From an uncultured Saprospiraceae bacterium (lineage in GTDB: Bacteria; Bacteroidota; Bacteroidia; Chitinophagales; Saprospiraceae), in contig CALDYY010000019.1 of NCBI GenBank assembly GCA_937944245.1, positions 1-60,214 on the forward strand: a DNA stretch of 60,214 nucleotides, given 5' to 3'. The notes below the pieces were generated by a model. That model saw only the letters and a program-made list of their open reading frames with translations. It was not told the DNA's origin and searched no databases. Shown piece by piece: positions 43,938 to 52,932 of this stretch; within the stretch, counting starts at the first letter, position 1, and every line of letters starts with the position of its first letter. Made by a program: the position numbers and the translations under genes.

Positions 43938-45191
43938 TTAATTAGTACCCTTAGCACCGATAAAATTAGCCGCTGCAGGTGATTTGTAAGTTTTACCATT
44001 TAGCACCAAACCGTTTGTATGTAAAGGAGCAAAACTTGCATCCCCTTTACCTAGAACCGGTGAACCAGTTTGTACTCTAAAATCCCACGCTGTATTAAAA
44101 TCAGGAGACATTTCAGGGTTGTTCAATGGGAAATTGACAAACTTAGGATCGTTTTCACCTGCTAGTTTAGGTACTATATCATTCGTACCTGCTATAATTT
44201 CTTTATTAGGTTGGAATTGATCTACACAAGTTTGGGTAAAGCCATAGAATGAATTGTTGGCAGCAAAAGTTCTATTGTCTTCAGGCTTTTTTGTATCTCT
44301 TTTGAAGCCAAATCTATTGTTGACATACAAGTTATTTACTACTTCAGCTCTTGCACTTGCTTCTACCCACACAGAGCCTCCTTTAATAGTAGGTCTTCTC
44401 CATCCTGCATTTAAGAATGTATTATTGTATGCTTTTACATAAATTTGAGGTGTTTTTTCACCATTATTTGATAATTTAATACAGTTTGTGTTAGGGCTAT
44501 ATATAATGTTGAAAGCTACATCTGCCAAAACACCTGATTTAATATTCACACCATCGCCACCAGCATTGCCCGAAGTATAAATTAAGTTATTGGATACAAT
44601 CACTTTACCACCTTCTATATAAATTTGGTCATCTTGAAAATTATTCATTCGAGAATGTTGTATAACGAATTTTCCATTTTCGTTCACAAAATTGATACCT
44701 GGCACTTTTTCGCCAGCTGCACCTTTGTACAATCCTGCTTTTACAGATGGAGATTCTTCAGTTGTAGTAGCACCACCATATTCTAAAATAGCGTATTGGA
44801 TAAGTAGTTCTTCGCAAGTGCTTGCACAAACTAAACCACCCCAAAGATTACCAAATTTATTTGCAGTAGTTTTCCAGCTATCCGGAACGGTCAATTTAAC
44901 AAGATTATTTTCAGTACCAAGAATGTATAAGTTACCTCTCACAATTACTTCTGGTTTTACTACAGAGTCCGAAAAAATAACACTTACTCCCTCCTCGATA
45001 GTAAGGCTCTTACCAGCAGGAATCAGTAAGTGATTTTTTACCACGTAAGTGTTGCCCTTTGACCAAACTCCTGAAACTTCACCTGATACATTCTCTGTTA
45101 TAGGCTTTACATCATTCTCGGATTTCTCACAACTTGCTAATGTAATTACACCTAATGTAACCCACAATAAATAGACAAATAAATTCTTCAT
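43938..45191 (-). CDS. Parallel beta-helix lipoprotein of the phytase operon
   Basis: This is a 417-residue lipoprotein (lipobox GVITLASC, Cys 21). The mature protein opens VSGEVSGVWSKGNTYVVKNHLLIPAGKSLTIEEGVSVIF and continues with repeated short strands and Asn ladders (VSNNLIYTSGN, VKAYNNTFLNAG, VVNNLYVNNRFG), the pattern of a right-handed parallel beta-helix. It lies 24 bp after the TonB receptor gene and upstream of phytase, and is presumably surface- or periplasm-facing. A role in capturing phytate or its products is inferred from position only. No SusD-like domain is present. Confidence 0.8.
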   Translation of the reverse strand: MKNLFVYLLWVTLGVITLASCEKSENDVKPITENVSGEVSGVWSKGNTYVVKNHLLIPAGKSLTIEEGVSVIFSDSVVKPEVIVRGNLYILGTENNLVKLTVPDSWKTTANKFGNLWGGLVCASTCEELLIQYAILEYGGATTTEESPSVKAGLYKGAAGEKVPGINFVNENGKFVIQHSRMNNFQDDQIYIEGGKVIVSNNLIYTSGNAGGDGVNIKSGVLADVAFNIIYSPNTNCIKLSNNGEKTPQIYVKAYNNTFLNAGWRRPTIKGGSVWVEASARAEVVNNLYVNNRFGFKRDTKKPEDNRTFAANNSFYGFTQTCVDQFQPNKEIIAGTNDIVPKLAGENDPKFVNFPLNNPEMSPDFNTAWDFRVQTGSPVLGKGDASFAPLHTNGLVLNGKTYKSPAAANFIGAKGTN

Positions 45192-45215
45192 GATATGAAT
45201 TAATGTTTTAATAAA

Positions 45216-47963
45216 TTACAAAAATTTTAATCTCAGTCCTACTAAATAGGCTCTGTTGTAAAAGTCTTCCCTCACTAAAGTCTGATTGATACTTTTTTCT
45301 TGGAATGGCAGCCCATCATTTTTTGAGTTCACATTTTTGATATATACCCTCAAAGGTGTATTTAGAAGATTATTTGCTTTTGCAAATAATATAATTTTTT
45401 TATTTATGCTTTTATCTACGGAGGCATCCACTTGCATAAATCCATCTTGCCACAAATCGTTATCTAAAAATTGAGATACCGTAAAAATTCTTTTACCTGT
45501 GTATGATGCAGCTATTTGGGCATCCCAACCCTTGTTTGAATTTTTATACATCAGTGTCGTGTTGTACACATGACGCGACTGACCAAAAAGTGGTCTAGTT
45601 TGAAACTCTTGTATGGTAGTTAAGTCTCCCTGCGCGTTGCGTACCCTAATGCTTTTGAGTGTAGTGATACTGGAATTAGTTAATGTGTAGTTTGCCTTTA
45701 AACCAAATTTACCCAAATACTTAATGAAATCTAACTCTAAGCCGTAGTTAGTAGCGTCGCCAAAGTTACCTGGTTGATAAAATATGGTTTGTCCCCTCAC
45801 AGCGTCAGGTACTAGCGTATATTCTATTGGGTTTTTAATAAACTTGTAGAATACACCTGCCATGAACTGTTCATTAGGCTTGGGGAAGTATTCGTATCTT
45901 AAATCAAAATTTTGGGCAGTAGATATTTTAAGGTCGGGATTGCCCCTTTCCGTAAATTCTTCGTTAACAATTCTGTAAGGCACTATTTCAAAAAATCCAG
46001 GACGATTGAGCGATCTAAAGTAAGAGAATCTCAAATTTACTTTCTCCTTCAACATGAACTTACTCTGAAAACTTGGCAACAACTCTGTGTATTTGCTATT
46101 TCCTACAGGTCTATCTTCGCCTATTGGGAAAACCATTTCGTAACCTTGGTCTGTATATTCAGTTCTCAATCCGCCAACAAAATCTGTTGACCATTTCGTA
46201 AATTTGAATTGTGCGTAACCTGCTGCCACTAATTCGTCCGCGTTGTAGGAAAGTGCAGTAGCAACAGCGCCTCGCGGATTTACTAATCTCCAATTAATTT
46301 CATCATATTTTTTAAAGCTATCTCCAAACAATGCAAAAGGATCAGCCGGTGTGAAGGCGTAGTTATTATAAAAGTTTTCTCTATTTTTATTTCTTATCAA
46401 ACCACCTACTGTCCAGTCTATGTTTGTAGTACCTATTGAAACAGGATATTTCAGATTCAGGTATAGCGCTTGGTCATTATCCTTATTTCTTTCCCATCTC
46501 CTATTTAATGTTCGTGGGAAAGTGATGGATTCAACAAAATTTTTCTGCGCTCCTAGTAACTCTATGTTAGTATTATCTGGAATTTGATTGGTAGCAGAAG
46601 CGATAGCGATGGAATAGTTCATTTTAAATTTACCAAAACTATGATCTCCCTTTAAAGTGCTATTAATAATTTGCTGTTTAGTTAACCTTAATCTAGTGGC
46701 ATAAGCTAGGTTGCTATTTCCCAATTCAGGAAAATAACCGAATGAAAATTCAGTAGCTTTTGAATCCCTTGTTTGAATATTGTCTAAATTCAAAAATGCG
46801 TTATACCACTCTAACTTGTGATTTTTTTTGAATACAAAATCAGTCTTCAAATGCACACCATATCTCGTTTGCTGTTCTGAAAACTCCCGCTCAAACATCT
46901 TTGTGATCGTAGAAGTCCTATCTGTATCCACCACCTGTGACTCAAAAAATAAACTATTACTTCCTCTATATGTATTTTGATAACTCGCAGCCAATATAAA
47001 CCCAAGTCTATCTTCCAATATTCTCTTGCCATAGGCTACACTTCCCACCAAATTTGGCTTAGGATTACCATTAATAACATTTACCCTAGAAAAGTTAAAA
47101 TCACTTAACTGAGCATTATAGCCTCTTTCGTTTAATTCATAGGGAGATTTGAATGGAATATCTTTGTATTGATAAGAAGCATATGGTCTTTGTGTGAAAA
47201 GTTCAGAAAAACCAGTAGAAATATTAGCTGTAAAATACGTTGTAGTTGGTGCGTTTTTCATCACCAAATTAATTGCCCCACCAATAGCATCTCCTTCATA
47301 CTCTGGAGTCAAGGATTTAATCACTTCCAATCTATCTAGTAAATCCGCAGGAAAAATATCTAAAGGTACATAACGATATTTATTATCAGGGCTTGGTATT
47401 TTTACACCATTTACTAACGTGTAGTTGTATCTTTTATCCATCCCTCTCACAATAGCATGTTGACCATCACCATTGCTATTGCGCTCAAGAGATACGCCTG
47501 ACACCCTCTGAACAACATTTGCTACGGTTATATCTGGAGAAATTAAAATAGCTTTAGCACCTATAACATTCAAAACATTATCTGCTTTACGCTCTAAAAA
47601 CCTCGAACTTAATTCAGATTCTGTGTCATAAGAAGCCGTAACTACTACTTCAGATAAAATTTGCTTGTTCTCTTCTATAAAAATAGTAAAGACCTCCTTA
47701 CCAGCTATGATTTCTAACTTTTTAGATGCGTAGCCTAAGAAAGATACTTCCAGGGTGTATTTGGTATTTTCATTTAAATCCTTTATCGTAAAAGAACCAT
47801 CTAAATCTGTCATTGTTCCCTTTTGGGTTTCAACAACCAACACAGTAGCACCAACCATAGCTTCCTGAGTATTTCCATCCAAAACAAAACCCTTGATGTT
47901 TACACAATAAGTGGATGTTACAACACTTATTACTAAGACAGAAGCTAATATTACTAGGCGCAT
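45216..47963 (-). CDS. TonB-dependent receptor of the phytase operon
   Basis: This is a 915-residue outer-membrane receptor. A signal peptide (about 1-20) is followed by a carboxypeptidase-regulatory-like domain (about 22-105: KGFVLDGNTQEAMVGATVLVVET), a linker with SEVVVTASY, a plug (about 125-240: NVVQRVSGVSLERNSNGDGQHAIVRGMDKRYNYTLVNG) and a large barrel ending NRAYLVGLRLKFL. It is complete. It is the first gene of the operon and has a TACTTTTG -7 element close upstream. The substrate is inferred as phytate or inositol phosphates from the linked phytase. Confidence 0.9.
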   Translation of the reverse strand: MRLVILASVLVISVVTSTYCVNIKGFVLDGNTQEAMVGATVLVVETQKGTMTDLDGSFTIKDLNENTKYTLEVSFLGYASKKLEIIAGKEVFTIFIEENKQILSEVVVTASYDTESELSSRFLERKADNVLNVIGAKAILISPDITVANVVQRVSGVSLERNSNGDGQHAIVRGMDKRYNYTLVNGVKIPSPDNKYRYVPLDIFPADLLDRLEVIKSLTPEYEGDAIGGAINLVMKNAPTTTYFTANISTGFSELFTQRPYASYQYKDIPFKSPYELNERGYNAQLSDFNFSRVNVINGNPKPNLVGSVAYGKRILEDRLGFILAASYQNTYRGSNSLFFESQVVDTDRTSTITKMFEREFSEQQTRYGVHLKTDFVFKKNHKLEWYNAFLNLDNIQTRDSKATEFSFGYFPELGNSNLAYATRLRLTKQQIINSTLKGDHSFGKFKMNYSIAIASATNQIPDNTNIELLGAQKNFVESITFPRTLNRRWERNKDNDQALYLNLKYPVSIGTTNIDWTVGGLIRNKNRENFYNNYAFTPADPFALFGDSFKKYDEINWRLVNPRGAVATALSYNADELVAAGYAQFKFTKWSTDFVGGLRTEYTDQGYEMVFPIGEDRPVGNSKYTELLPSFQSKFMLKEKVNLRFSYFRSLNRPGFFEIVPYRIVNEEFTERGNPDLKISTAQNFDLRYEYFPKPNEQFMAGVFYKFIKNPIEYTLVPDAVRGQTIFYQPGNFGDATNYGLELDFIKYLGKFGLKANYTLTNSSITTLKSIRVRNAQGDLTTIQEFQTRPLFGQSRHVYNTTLMYKNSNKGWDAQIAASYTGKRIFTVSQFLDNDLWQDGFMQVDASVDKSINKKIILFAKANNLLNTPLRVYIKNVNSKNDGLPFQEKSINQTLVREDFYNRAYLVGLRLKFL

Positions 47964-47983
47964 TAGTCTTGAATTTTATAATG

Positions 47984-47991
47984 CAAAAGTA
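47984..47991 (-). promoter_or_regulatory. Bacteroidota -7 element for the phytase operon
   Basis: The minus strand reads TACTTTTG, 20 bp before the receptor ATG at 47963. A TTG lies 26 nt further upstream (48020-48018). Confidence 0.5.
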
Positions 47992-48199
47992 AGTTCTAGT
48001 TTAGTAGGAATATCATTCAACTGCATTATCAACGTGTTATCTATTCATTAATAAATCGTTAATTTAAGCAAATCATTAGAAAATTAAGTTTTAAAGGTCA
48101 GACAGAATGGATTACATATAGAAATGTACGACCGATGACGAAAAAGAAACGTCATACCACCTGATTTGCACTTGATTACTTTTTGTCAATAAAGTCTAT

Positions 48200-48207
48200 T
48201 AATTTTG
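48200..48207 (+). promoter_or_regulatory. Bacteroidota -7 element for the U32 gene
   Basis: TAATTTTG matches TAnnTTTG. A transcript from here starts near 48214, which excludes the TTG at 48212 and supports the ATG at 48278. A TTG lies 25 nt upstream. Confidence 0.45.
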
Positions 48208-48277
48208 TATTTTGAACGAACAATTTGCAACAAGCAACTTTTTTTATCAGAGTGAATATTTTCTGGCAATATATCGG

Positions 48278-50146
48278 ATGAGAAAAAAAATAGAAATATT
48301 AGCACCCGCCAAAAATCTGTATCAGGGTATGGCAGCCATTAATGCGGGTGCAGATGCGGTTTATATTGGCGCGCCACTATTTGGTGCTAGAACCAACGCA
48401 ACTAATTCAGTAAAAGATATTGCCGAAATGGTGCGATATGCCCATTTGTTTAAAGCAAAAGTCTTTGTAACCGTCAATACTATTCTGTATGACAACGAAT
48501 TAGAAGCCTGCCGACGGCTCATTTGGGAACTGTACGATATTGGTGTAGATGCTGTTATCATCCAAGACATGGGAATATTGGAGATGGAACTTCCGCCCAT
48601 CGCCATTCATGCCAGCACCCAAGCAAACAATCGAGATGCAAATCATGTAAAGTTCTTGGCGGATGCAGGTATCCGTCGTGTGGTATTAGCTCGGGAGTTG
48701 AATTTAGACCAAATAAAAGACATCCATAAAGCCACCGATGCTGAGTTGGAATTTTTTGTTACAGGTGCGTTGTGTGTTTCTTTTAGTGGCAATTGCTACA
48801 TGAGTGTTGCCAACGGCGAACGCTCCGCCAATAGAGGTTCGTGCGCTCAGAATTGCCGATTGCCTTATCGCCTGATAGACGGCAATGGCGAAACGCTCAT
48901 CGAAAGCAGCCATCTTTTATCTATAAAGGATTTGAACTTGAGCGATGAATTGCCCAATATGATAAAAGCGGGTATTTCTTCTTTCAAAATTGAAGGAAGG
49001 TTAAAAGATTTAGTTTACGTAAAAAATAACACTTCTTACTTGCGCAAAAAACTGGATGCTTTTTTGGAAGCAAATCCAAAGGAATACCAAAAAGCATCTT
49101 CAGGTAGGACTTTTTACAATTTCGAGCCATCTTTGGAGCGCAGCTTTAATCGAGGTTATACTGATTATTTTGTCAATCAGCGCAAAGAAAAAATTGGCTC
49201 TTGGGAAAGTCCAAAATCTAAAGGACAGTACATTGGAAAATTGCTAGAGATAAAAGCCAATGGCTATCGCATCGAAAATTACGAACTGCTCAATAACGGC
49301 GACGGCTTGTATTTTGTCAATGAACACGGCGAAGGTGAAGGCGTACAGGTTAACTTGATTGTCAACGATTTAGTAGTACCGAATAATTTAAAACCCCTTC
49401 CTATTGGCACAGAAATTTATCGCAATCACGATGCGGAGTTCAACCGAATGTTGGAAAACGAAAATAGCGCAGTGCGAAAAATTGGTGTAAAAATGTGCTT
49501 CAGCGAAACAGAAACAGGATTCTTGCTCGAAGTAGTGGATGAAGATGGACACACTTGCTCCACAAATATAGAAACTGCCAAAGAATCTGCTAAAAATACA
49601 AATGGATTAATCGAAAACATCAAAAAGAACCTTTCCAAAACAGGGAATACGCCTTTCATAGCGGACGAAATAGAGATAAACTTTTCACAACATTGGTTTT
49701 TGCCTAACTCAAAAATAAATGAAATCCGAAGAGCGACGCTAGAACAGTTGGCAGAGATTCGCATTCGAGACTATCAACGAGAGGAACATCAACTGCTGAA
49801 AACAGAACATCCTTACCCTGTACAGTCGCTAGATTTTACTTACAATATCTCCAACAAATTAGCGCGTGCCTTTTACAAGCGTCATGGCGTTACGGAGATG
49901 GAAAAGGCTTTTGAGTTACAATGGGATGCTGGCAAGTCGCGTGTGATGGTCACGAAATATTGCGTAAAATATGAATTAGGCAAATGTCCGCGTTACCAAC
50001 GCAGTACAATGGGCGAAAAACTTGCCGAACCGCTCACTTTAAAACATGGCGAAATTGAATACAAACTAAAATTCAACTGCAAACCCTGCGAAATGGAAAT
50101 TTGGGAAAAAGATGCAGAATTTGAGCTAGAAGATATATTTGATTGA
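48278..50146 (+). CDS. U32 family protein, TrhP-like (tRNA hydroxylation / collagenase-like)
   Basis: This is a 622-residue protein of the peptidase U32 family. It opens MRKKIEILAPAKNLYQGMAAINAGADAVYIGAPLFGARTNA and carries IHASTQANNRD and the signature GALCVSFSGNCYMS...NRGSCAQNCRLPY. Family members use four cysteines for an iron-sulfur cluster, and YegQ/TrhP forms 5-hydroxyuridine in tRNA from prephenate. The C-terminal extension ends with a second Cys set (KYCVKYELGKCPRY, FNCKPCEMEIW), as in longer Bacteroidota members. The start at 48278 matches the family N-terminus; a TTG at 48212 was rejected. Confidence 0.88.
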   Translation: MRKKIEILAPAKNLYQGMAAINAGADAVYIGAPLFGARTNATNSVKDIAEMVRYAHLFKAKVFVTVNTILYDNELEACRRLIWELYDIGVDAVIIQDMGILEMELPPIAIHASTQANNRDANHVKFLADAGIRRVVLARELNLDQIKDIHKATDAELEFFVTGALCVSFSGNCYMSVANGERSANRGSCAQNCRLPYRLIDGNGETLIESSHLLSIKDLNLSDELPNMIKAGISSFKIEGRLKDLVYVKNNTSYLRKKLDAFLEANPKEYQKASSGRTFYNFEPSLERSFNRGYTDYFVNQRKEKIGSWESPKSKGQYIGKLLEIKANGYRIENYELLNNGDGLYFVNEHGEGEGVQVNLIVNDLVVPNNLKPLPIGTEIYRNHDAEFNRMLENENSAVRKIGVKMCFSETETGFLLEVVDEDGHTCSTNIETAKESAKNTNGLIENIKKNLSKTGNTPFIADEIEINFSQHWFLPNSKINEIRRATLEQLAEIRIRDYQREEHQLLKTEHPYPVQSLDFTYNISNKLARAFYKRHGVTEMEKAFELQWDAGKSRVMVTKYCVKYELGKCPRYQRSTMGEKLAEPLTLKHGEIEYKLKFNCKPCEMEIWEKDAEFELEDIFD

Positions 50147-50154
50147 CTAGCTGC

Positions 50155-51105
50155 TCACCCCTGCACGTCCTCATAAATGATAGCGCGGTCAACACGATTG
50201 GGTAATGCTCCGAAATGACCAATTTTATGCTCTGCCATTTTCCTACCCGCTTTTGCAGCATTCAGCAAGGAATAGCCATCGAGCCAAGCCGTCAAAAAAC
50301 CAGACCAAAAAGCATCACCAGCACCAGTCGTATCTTTCACATCCACCTTTCTGCTAGGTAGGAAGTGCACTGCATCTTTAGACATCACCATTAATCCTGC
50401 TCCCCCCAACGTAACGCAAACAGCAGTAGCGCCCATTTGCAGAAAGTGCTCTCCCGCTTGCTCAGGTCGCTCGAAAGGAACTTCGTAAAGGCGTTCCCAA
50501 TCCACTTCACTTACTTTTACAATAGCCCCATACTGGCAATATTGCGCTACAATGCGTTGTGCAACAGCGCGGTCTTGCCATATTTTTTGTGCATAATTAA
50601 GGTCAATACTTAACTGACAACCACACCAAGCCGCTTTTTCGGCAGCCTGCAAAATGGTATCTTGTGCTGGTGCTTTACTCAAAGCAAAACAAGTGGTATG
50701 AAAAATAGAAGTGTCCCAAAATAAAGATTCTGGCAACTGTAAAGGTGAAATTTGGCAGTCCGCTGCTCGATAGGCTTCAAAATTAGAAGTGTATTGAGAG
50801 CGAGTAACCAAAATTAAGGTGCTGGGCATATCCACCTGAAAAATATGCTCCCCGTCAACACTACCTATGGCAAGAACGCTATTTTTCAGAAATTTACCCA
50901 TATCGTCGTTACCTACCGTAGCTACTAGCTTGGTGTTATTGCCCAATCGTGCCATATTCATACATAAATTGGCAGAGCTACCTCCTTGAATTTTAGTAAA
51001 CTGATTGACCTCTTCCAGATTATCAGCAAAATCCGTACTTATCATATCTATTAACAGCTCCCCTACACTCAACACATCGAATATTCTTTTTCTACGGTTT
51101 GTCAT
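50155..51105 (-). CDS. PfkB-family carbohydrate kinase, fructokinase-like
   Basis: This is a 316-residue sugar kinase of the ribokinase/PfkB family. The N-terminal sugar-binding block is GGSSANLCMNMARLG. The catalytic and anion-hole motif is VKDTTGAGDAFWSGFLTAWLDG near the C-terminus. The substrate is probably fructose or a related sugar, but this is not decidable from sequence. It is divergent from glpD across 86 bp and convergent with the U32 gene (8 bp apart). Confidence 0.87.
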   Translation of the reverse strand: MTNRRKRIFDVLSVGELLIDMISTDFADNLEEVNQFTKIQGGSSANLCMNMARLGNNTKLVATVGNDDMGKFLKNSVLAIGSVDGEHIFQVDMPSTLILVTRSQYTSNFEAYRAADCQISPLQLPESLFWDTSIFHTTCFALSKAPAQDTILQAAEKAAWCGCQLSIDLNYAQKIWQDRAVAQRIVAQYCQYGAIVKVSEVDWERLYEVPFERPEQAGEHFLQMGATAVCVTLGGAGLMVMSKDAVHFLPSRKVDVKDTTGAGDAFWSGFLTAWLDGYSLLNAAKAGRKMAEHKIGHFGALPNRVDRAIIYEDVQG

Positions 51106-51135
51106 ATTATTATGAACGAAAAGTTACACGAATAC

Positions 51136-51167
51136 TTTGACTAAAGCAGCAAGTTAATGTAACTTTG
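51136..51167 (+). promoter_or_regulatory. Full Bacteroidota promoter for glpD
   Basis: TTTG (51136-51139), a 20-nt spacer, then TAACTTTG (51160-51167) match the Bacteroidota -33/-7 consensus exactly. The ATG at 51192 lies about 18 nt after the likely start, while the TTG at 51165 falls inside the -7 element and cannot be the start codon. Confidence 0.75.
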
Positions 51168-51191
51168 AGAATTAAATGTCAATTTTTTATT

Positions 51192-52844
51192 ATGAATTTA
51201 TCCTCCTCTAAAAATAGGTCAAATCTTATTCACGCGCTCACCTCAACAACTTTCGATTTAATTGTGATTGGCGGAGGCATTACAGGTGCTGGTATCGCAC
51301 TTGATGCCGCTTCAAGAGGCTTGAAAGTTGCTTTGCTCGAAAAAAAAGACTTTGCCTCTGGCACAAGTAGTAAATCCACCAAGCTCATTCATGGCGGTTT
51401 GCGCTACCTCAAACAACTGGAAATAGGTCTTGTGCGCGAGACGGGTACAGAGCGTGCCATTGTACATCGCCTTGCACCCCATTTGGTTGTACCTGAAAAA
51501 ATGTTATTGCCTTTAGTTGAAAAAGGAACTTATGGAAAATTAGGCACTTCGATAGGGTTAGCAGTCTATGATTTTCTAGCAGAGGTCAGTAGCACTGATA
51601 GAAGAAAAATGCTTTCCAAAGAGGATACCCTAGCCAAAGAACCGCTACTCAAAAAAGAGGGTGTACTAGGTGGAGGATTTTATGCCGAATACCGCACAGA
51701 TGACGCTCGATTGACTATTGAAATCATTAAAAAAGCGATAGAATTTGGTGCCAAGTGCATCAACTACGCAGAAGTTCACGATTTTTCTTATGATGAATCT
51801 GGAAAAATAAGTGGCGTAATTGCCAATGATTTAATTGACCAGCAAGTGCTTCACATTAACGCTGCTTTTGTTGTCAATGCAACAGGACCTTGGGTAGATC
51901 AGCTTAGAAAACAAGATAACTCTTTGAAGGGCAAGCGTTTATTTCTTTCAAAAGGCGTGCATATCGTTGTTCCTTACGAACGACTACCGCTCAAGCAATC
52001 CGTTTACTTTGATGTACCTGACGGACGCATGATATTTGCAATTCCACGCCATCGCGCCACTTACATTGGCACTACGGATACCCCTTATGAAGAAGGTGTT
52101 GATCAAGTGCTGACTCAACAAGAAGATGTGGACTATCTCTTGCAAGCAGCCAATAGTATGTTTCCCGATGTGCATTTAGCAAGTGAAGATGTAGAATCAA
52201 GTTGGGCTGGGTTGCGACCATTGATTTACGAGGAAGGAAAATCTGCTTCGCAAATGTCCAGAAAAGATGAAATTTTTGAATCAGAATCGGGCTTAATTTC
52301 TATTGCCGGTGGCAAATTGACGGGCTATCGAAAAATGGCGGAACGCATTGTTAATCTCGTCATTAAAAAACATCCCAAAAAAGAAGATTTTAAAACTTGC
52401 TACACCAATAAAATTCCTTTGGCGGGTGGGCATTTCAAAACTTCCAAAGATGTAGCGGATTACAAAGTAGAAATTGAAAAAAAAGTAGTATCTAAGCAAC
52501 TAGACGAATATTATGCCATTTATTTGGTATCCAATTATGGCAAGCAAACGGATGAAATCTTAACAAAAATGGATGATTTTGAAGGTAATCCAGAAGAAAA
52601 ACTCATTCGCGCAGAACTTTGGTTCGCCCTCCAATACGAAATGGTACAAACCCCACTTGATTTTTTCAACCGAAGAACAGGAAGGGTTTATTTCAACTTA
52701 CCTAGTATTTTAAGGCTTTCGACAGTAGTGCTAAAAGATATTCAGGCATATTTTAATTGGTCAGACGAGAAAGCCAAACTGGAAGAAGAAAATTTACAAA
52801 CGGAGTTGCAAGAAGTCAGCGAATTTGATTTTGCAGTAAGGTAA
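51192..52844 (+). CDS. glpD: Glycerol-3-phosphate dehydrogenase (FAD-dependent)
   Basis: This is a 550-residue flavoenzyme of the GlpD/GlpA family that oxidises glycerol-3-phosphate to dihydroxyacetone phosphate and feeds electrons to quinones. The FAD-binding site is DLIVIGGGITGAGIALDAASRGLKVALLEKKDF. SGTSSKSTKLIHGGLRYL and IGTTDTPYE match the family, and a DAO C-terminal domain occupies about residues 385-520. The promoter and family N-terminus fix the ATG at 51192. No glycerol kinase is nearby. A GH31 gene follows 88 bp later. Confidence 0.94.
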   Translation: MNLSSSKNRSNLIHALTSTTFDLIVIGGGITGAGIALDAASRGLKVALLEKKDFASGTSSKSTKLIHGGLRYLKQLEIGLVRETGTERAIVHRLAPHLVVPEKMLLPLVEKGTYGKLGTSIGLAVYDFLAEVSSTDRRKMLSKEDTLAKEPLLKKEGVLGGGFYAEYRTDDARLTIEIIKKAIEFGAKCINYAEVHDFSYDESGKISGVIANDLIDQQVLHINAAFVVNATGPWVDQLRKQDNSLKGKRLFLSKGVHIVVPYERLPLKQSVYFDVPDGRMIFAIPRHRATYIGTTDTPYEEGVDQVLTQQEDVDYLLQAANSMFPDVHLASEDVESSWAGLRPLIYEEGKSASQMSRKDEIFESESGLISIAGGKLTGYRKMAERIVNLVIKKHPKKEDFKTCYTNKIPLAGGHFKTSKDVADYKVEIEKKVVSKQLDEYYAIYLVSNYGKQTDEILTKMDDFEGNPEEKLIRAELWFALQYEMVQTPLDFFNRRTGRVYFNLPSILRLSTVVLKDIQAYFNWSDEKAKLEEENLQTELQEVSEFDFAVR

Positions 52845-52932
52845 GTTTAGCAGTTATCAGACAGAAATAGTTTTCAAGTTTGGAAATCCCCTTGGGCTTA
52901 CCTTTATTTGCAAGGAAAAACATCATCAACTC

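Larger units (their letters stand above)
47964..48277. other. 314-bp divergent regulatory region between the phytase operon and the U32 gene
   Basis: No ORF is supported. It holds -7 elements for both sides (47991-47984 minus, 48200-48207 plus) and a small inverted repeat ATGACG/CGTCAT (48135-48140 and 48150-48155) that could be an operator. No E. coli-type Pho box was seen. Confidence 0.55.
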
